From assembly GCA_002127415.1 (NCBI GenBank), contig MWJR01000040.1:1-8389 (forward strand): DNA of 8,389 bases. Direction: 5' to 3'. Position numbers and translations under genes: made by a program. The notes below the pieces were generated by a model that saw only the letters and a list, made by a program, of their open reading frames with translations, was not told where the DNA came from and did no database searches. Shown one piece after another: positions 6,430 through 8,389 of this stretch (the stretch's first letter is position 1; each line of letters opens with the position of its first letter). This stretch comes from Calditrichaeota bacterium AABM5.125.24. GTDB lineage: Bacteria; Electryoneota; AABM5-125-24; Hatepunaeales; Hatepunaeaceae.

Positions 6430-7134
6430 ATGCATATTTTTACTGTTTTCATTATTCTTTTCGCTGATATTTTTATGTCTACTTTTAACAGTAGTTTGAT
6501 AAATACCTATGAAACAAACGAAGGTAACATTTCAGTATTTGAAACAATAATTATACTTGCTGACATTTCTGGCAATCCCGTTGATTCTGTTTGCACTGAG
6601 CCCTGGGTGATAAGCGATTGCTGCATTGATCCGCAGAATGAATATCTGTTTGTGATTCTTGGTGAAAGGGGAGCTTCTCGCGGGGGAAGACTGGCGATAT
6701 TCTCAACTGCAAAAGGTGAAGTAAAACAATTCTGGATAGATGTAAATCGGGGGCATAATCCCTGGATGATAACGGCAGCGGATGTCGATGGCGATGCCTG
6801 CCTGGATATCTGTGTTGGAGTCTGGAAGAAAGCGAGGTTTCATCCTGTATTTGACAACCGGCTTTTTATTTATAGCTGGGATGGAACTCAGATATTCCCC
6901 AAATGGATGGGTTCAAGGCTTTCGTCACCATTTATAGACTTTGATTTTCAGGATATAGATGGGGACGATATTGTTGAATTAATTGCTCTCGAGCTGCAAA
7001 GGAATGGTTTAAACAGAATTATCTCTTATAAATGGAGGGGATTTGGCTTTGAGGAATTTAAGGTATTGCAAAAAGATATTAAAGAGGAAAATTTAGACAA
7101 TTTCAATCCAAAAAAGCGGGAGTTCAGAAAATGA
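6430..7134 (+). CDS. Exported FG-GAP/VCBS-like calcium-binding protein, function unknown
   Basis: The protein has 234 aa and starts with a hydrophobic stretch (IFTVFIILFADIF) that can act as an export signal, although it lacks the usual basic residues. Two DxDGDxxx(D/E) calcium loops, DVDGDACLD (residues 118-126) and DIDGDDIVE (175-183), are each followed by a hydrophobic strand, as in FG-GAP/VCBS beta-propeller repeats. Between and after them are NRLFIYSWDG, PKWMGSRLSSPF and YKWRGFGF. The length allows only part of a propeller. The first in-frame ATG after a stop at 6421 was chosen; its ribosome binding site is weak, which suggests read-through from upstream or a later start at 6475. The stop overlaps the next gene by ATGA, so the two are probably translated together. 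Base composition is AT-rich, unlike the preceding gene. Confidence 0.8.
   Translation: MHIFTVFIILFADIFMSTFNSSLINTYETNEGNISVFETIIILADISGNPVDSVCTEPWVISDCCIDPQNEYLFVILGERGASRGGRLAIFSTAKGEVKQFWIDVNRGHNPWMITAADVDGDACLDICVGVWKKARFHPVFDNRLFIYSWDGTQIFPKWMGSRLSSPFIDFDFQDIDGDDIVELIALELQRNGLNRIISYKWRGFGFEEFKVLQKDIKEENLDNFNPKKREFRK
7118..7122 (+). promoter_or_regulatory. Ribosome binding site for the YARHG-DUF3160 gene
   Basis: GGGAG lies inside the end of the FG-GAP-like gene, 8 bases before the ATG at 7131. It supports this start together with the signal peptide that follows and the ATGA overlap. Confidence 0.6.
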
Positions 7135-8389
7135 AGAATGTATTATATGTTCTGACAATTTCACTCTGTTTTTCAGGTTTATCTATTGCACAACAGAAGG
7201 AAATTGATCATGAGAGCCTGGAAGGGAAAAGTCTGGAAGAGCTTTATCTGCTGAGGAACGAGATATTTGCAAGGCATGGCAGACCGTTTAAGACCAGTGA
7301 GTTAAATACATATTTTCGCTCACAGGAATGGTATAAACTCGACCTCGAATATGACGATTCGAGACTTTCTGGGACAGACATCGCTAATGTTAATATCATA
7401 AAGAGGAGAGAACTGGAGCTATTGAAGCATAACTATATTTATATGAATGGAGTAAAAAAGATAAACTTCAATAACGTCATAAACAGAAGGCAATTTGGTG
7501 AATTTTCCAAGGATGATGTAGATAAACTATGCGATAATGGCTTCCTGGTTATCCAGGCGAAGCACGAGCAATTCTTCTATCTATACGAAGAGAACAACTA
7601 TAAGGGCATAGCGAATTTTGTAACTACAGACGCAATCCTGCAGCTTTATCATATATTTTTCAACTTCACCTTACGAACCCTGGAGAAGGACAAGTTGGTT
7701 CCTATTCTTAAGACGCTGACCCATGAAATGGTTAAGCACTCAAAGAAGTTGTATATTGAAACTGATAATGAGAAGATTAAGGAGGCGGCGTTAAGAAGCT
7801 TAGCCTACTTCACGGTTCCGCATTATTTTCTGACAGGAGATTCATCTGTGATTGATCCACTGATCTCTAAAATAGCAGGGAAGGAGATTGAGAAATGTGA
7901 GAAACATATTTTAAGTCAAAATTCATTGATCTTCAATCCGGATGCTGATCCCGCAATCAAGCATTGCGTCGATTATACGCAGTTTGTTCCCAGAGGTCAC
8001 TATACCAGGAGTGAGGAACTAAAGCGATATTTTATGGCGATGATGTGGTTTGGGCAGAATTGTTTTATAGCAGAAGAAGAACTTGATTTAATTCAGTCGT
8101 TGATAATCACTCAGCAGCTTTGTAAAAATAGGGTAAACAATGAAAGACTGATTGACCTGTGGGAGAAGATTTATGAGCCAACCGTCTTCTATGCTGGTTT
8201 ATCGGATGATCCGGGACCTCAGGATTACAGGTTAATTATAAACAAAGTATATGGTGCTAATCCCGAATTTGATGATTTTGCCGATGATGACGGATTAGAA
8301 AGGTCAAAAATATTAGCCATAGAGCTCTATGAAAAGACTAAGATAAGAGTGCAGATGGTTGGGATCCCTGACAATGCACAATTCAGATT
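7131..8389 (+). CDS. Secreted YARHG and DUF3160 domain protein, 3' end cut by the window
   Basis: At least 419 codons are open to the right edge with no stop, so the C-terminus is missing. Residues 1-20 are a signal peptide (MKNVLYVLTISLCFSGLSIA, cut before QQ). Residues about 34-75 form a YARHG domain: LEELYLLRNEIFARHGRPF, with FARHG at 46-50 in place of YARHG, then YFRSQEWYK. From about residue 125 onward it matches DUF3160: FVTTDAILQLYHIFFNFTLR (163-182), VDYTQFVPRGHYTRSEELKR, FMAMMWFGQ and WEKIYEPTVFYAGLSDDPGP. Both families occur in exported proteins of unknown role; YARHG is thought to be an extracellular binding module. The start overlaps the stop of the FG-GAP-like gene by ATGA. The gene is AT-rich like its partner. 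Family assignment is firm; function is open. Confidence 0.9.
   Translation, partial: MKNVLYVLTISLCFSGLSIAQQKEIDHESLEGKSLEELYLLRNEIFARHGRPFKTSELNTYFRSQEWYKLDLEYDDSRLSGTDIANVNIIKRRELELLKHNYIYMNGVKKINFNNVINRRQFGEFSKDDVDKLCDNGFLVIQAKHEQFFYLYEENNYKGIANFVTTDAILQLYHIFFNFTLRTLEKDKLVPILKTLTHEMVKHSKKLYIETDNEKIKEAALRSLAYFTVPHYFLTGDSSVIDPLISKIAGKEIEKCEKHILSQNSLIFNPDADPAIKHCVDYTQFVPRGHYTRSEELKRYFMAMMWFGQNCFIAEEELDLIQSLIITQQLCKNRVNNERLIDLWEKIYEPTVFYAGLSDDPGPQDYRLIINKVYGANPEFDDFADDDGLERSKILAIELYEKTKIRVQMVGIPDNAQFR

Overview
The window carries three genes, all on the plus strand. They encode secreted proteins of a Gram-negative bacterium, probably a member or relative of the Fibrobacteres-Chlorobi-Bacteroidetes (FCB) group. 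The main clue is the C-terminus of the first protein: a YPNPFNPST motif followed by a small Ig-like fold, the usual form of the type IX secretion (T9SS type A) sorting signal. That form is common in Ignavibacteria, Cloacimonadota, Marinimicrobia, Latescibacterota, Zixibacteria and similar phyla. The sequence does not let me choose among them.

Layout. Bases 1-88 are a short leader: the end of what looks like a dispersed hairpin repeat, an inverted repeat, and a ribosome binding site. Bases 89-6391 are one giant gene (2100 aa) for a secreted multidomain CotH-family protein. Its order is: signal peptide, lamin-tail domain, chitobiase C-terminal-like domain, CotH kinase-like domain, InlB B-repeat-like domain, two tandem lamin-tail domains, two fibronectin III-like domains, five Ig/cadherin-like repeats, a third fibronectin III-like domain, and the T9SS sorting domain. 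After a 38-base gap, bases 6430-7134 encode a 234-aa exported protein with two FG-GAP/VCBS-type calcium-binding loops. Its stop overlaps (ATGA) the start of the third gene at 7131, a YARHG plus DUF3160 secreted protein that runs off the right edge. Genes 2 and 3 look translationally coupled. They are visibly more AT-rich than gene 1, so they may have a different history.

The most interesting signal is inside the giant gene. Two stretches (about 3452-3688 and 4974-5101) do not belong to the domains they interrupt, are rich in short palindromes, encode arginine-rich peptide in a very acidic protein, and keep the reading frame open. They share a 5' end (CGCC[A]AATCTC) and a 3' end (ACACC[A/G]CCT then CGNCGYGACGA). 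The first is flanked by a 3-base GAG repeat, and its removal restores a domain that aligns well with the next one. They look like two members of an in-frame, protein-tolerated palindromic element family, comparable in behaviour to the Rickettsia palindromic elements but with a different sequence. I do not recognise the family.

No tRNA, rRNA, CRISPR array, transposase or clear terminator was seen.
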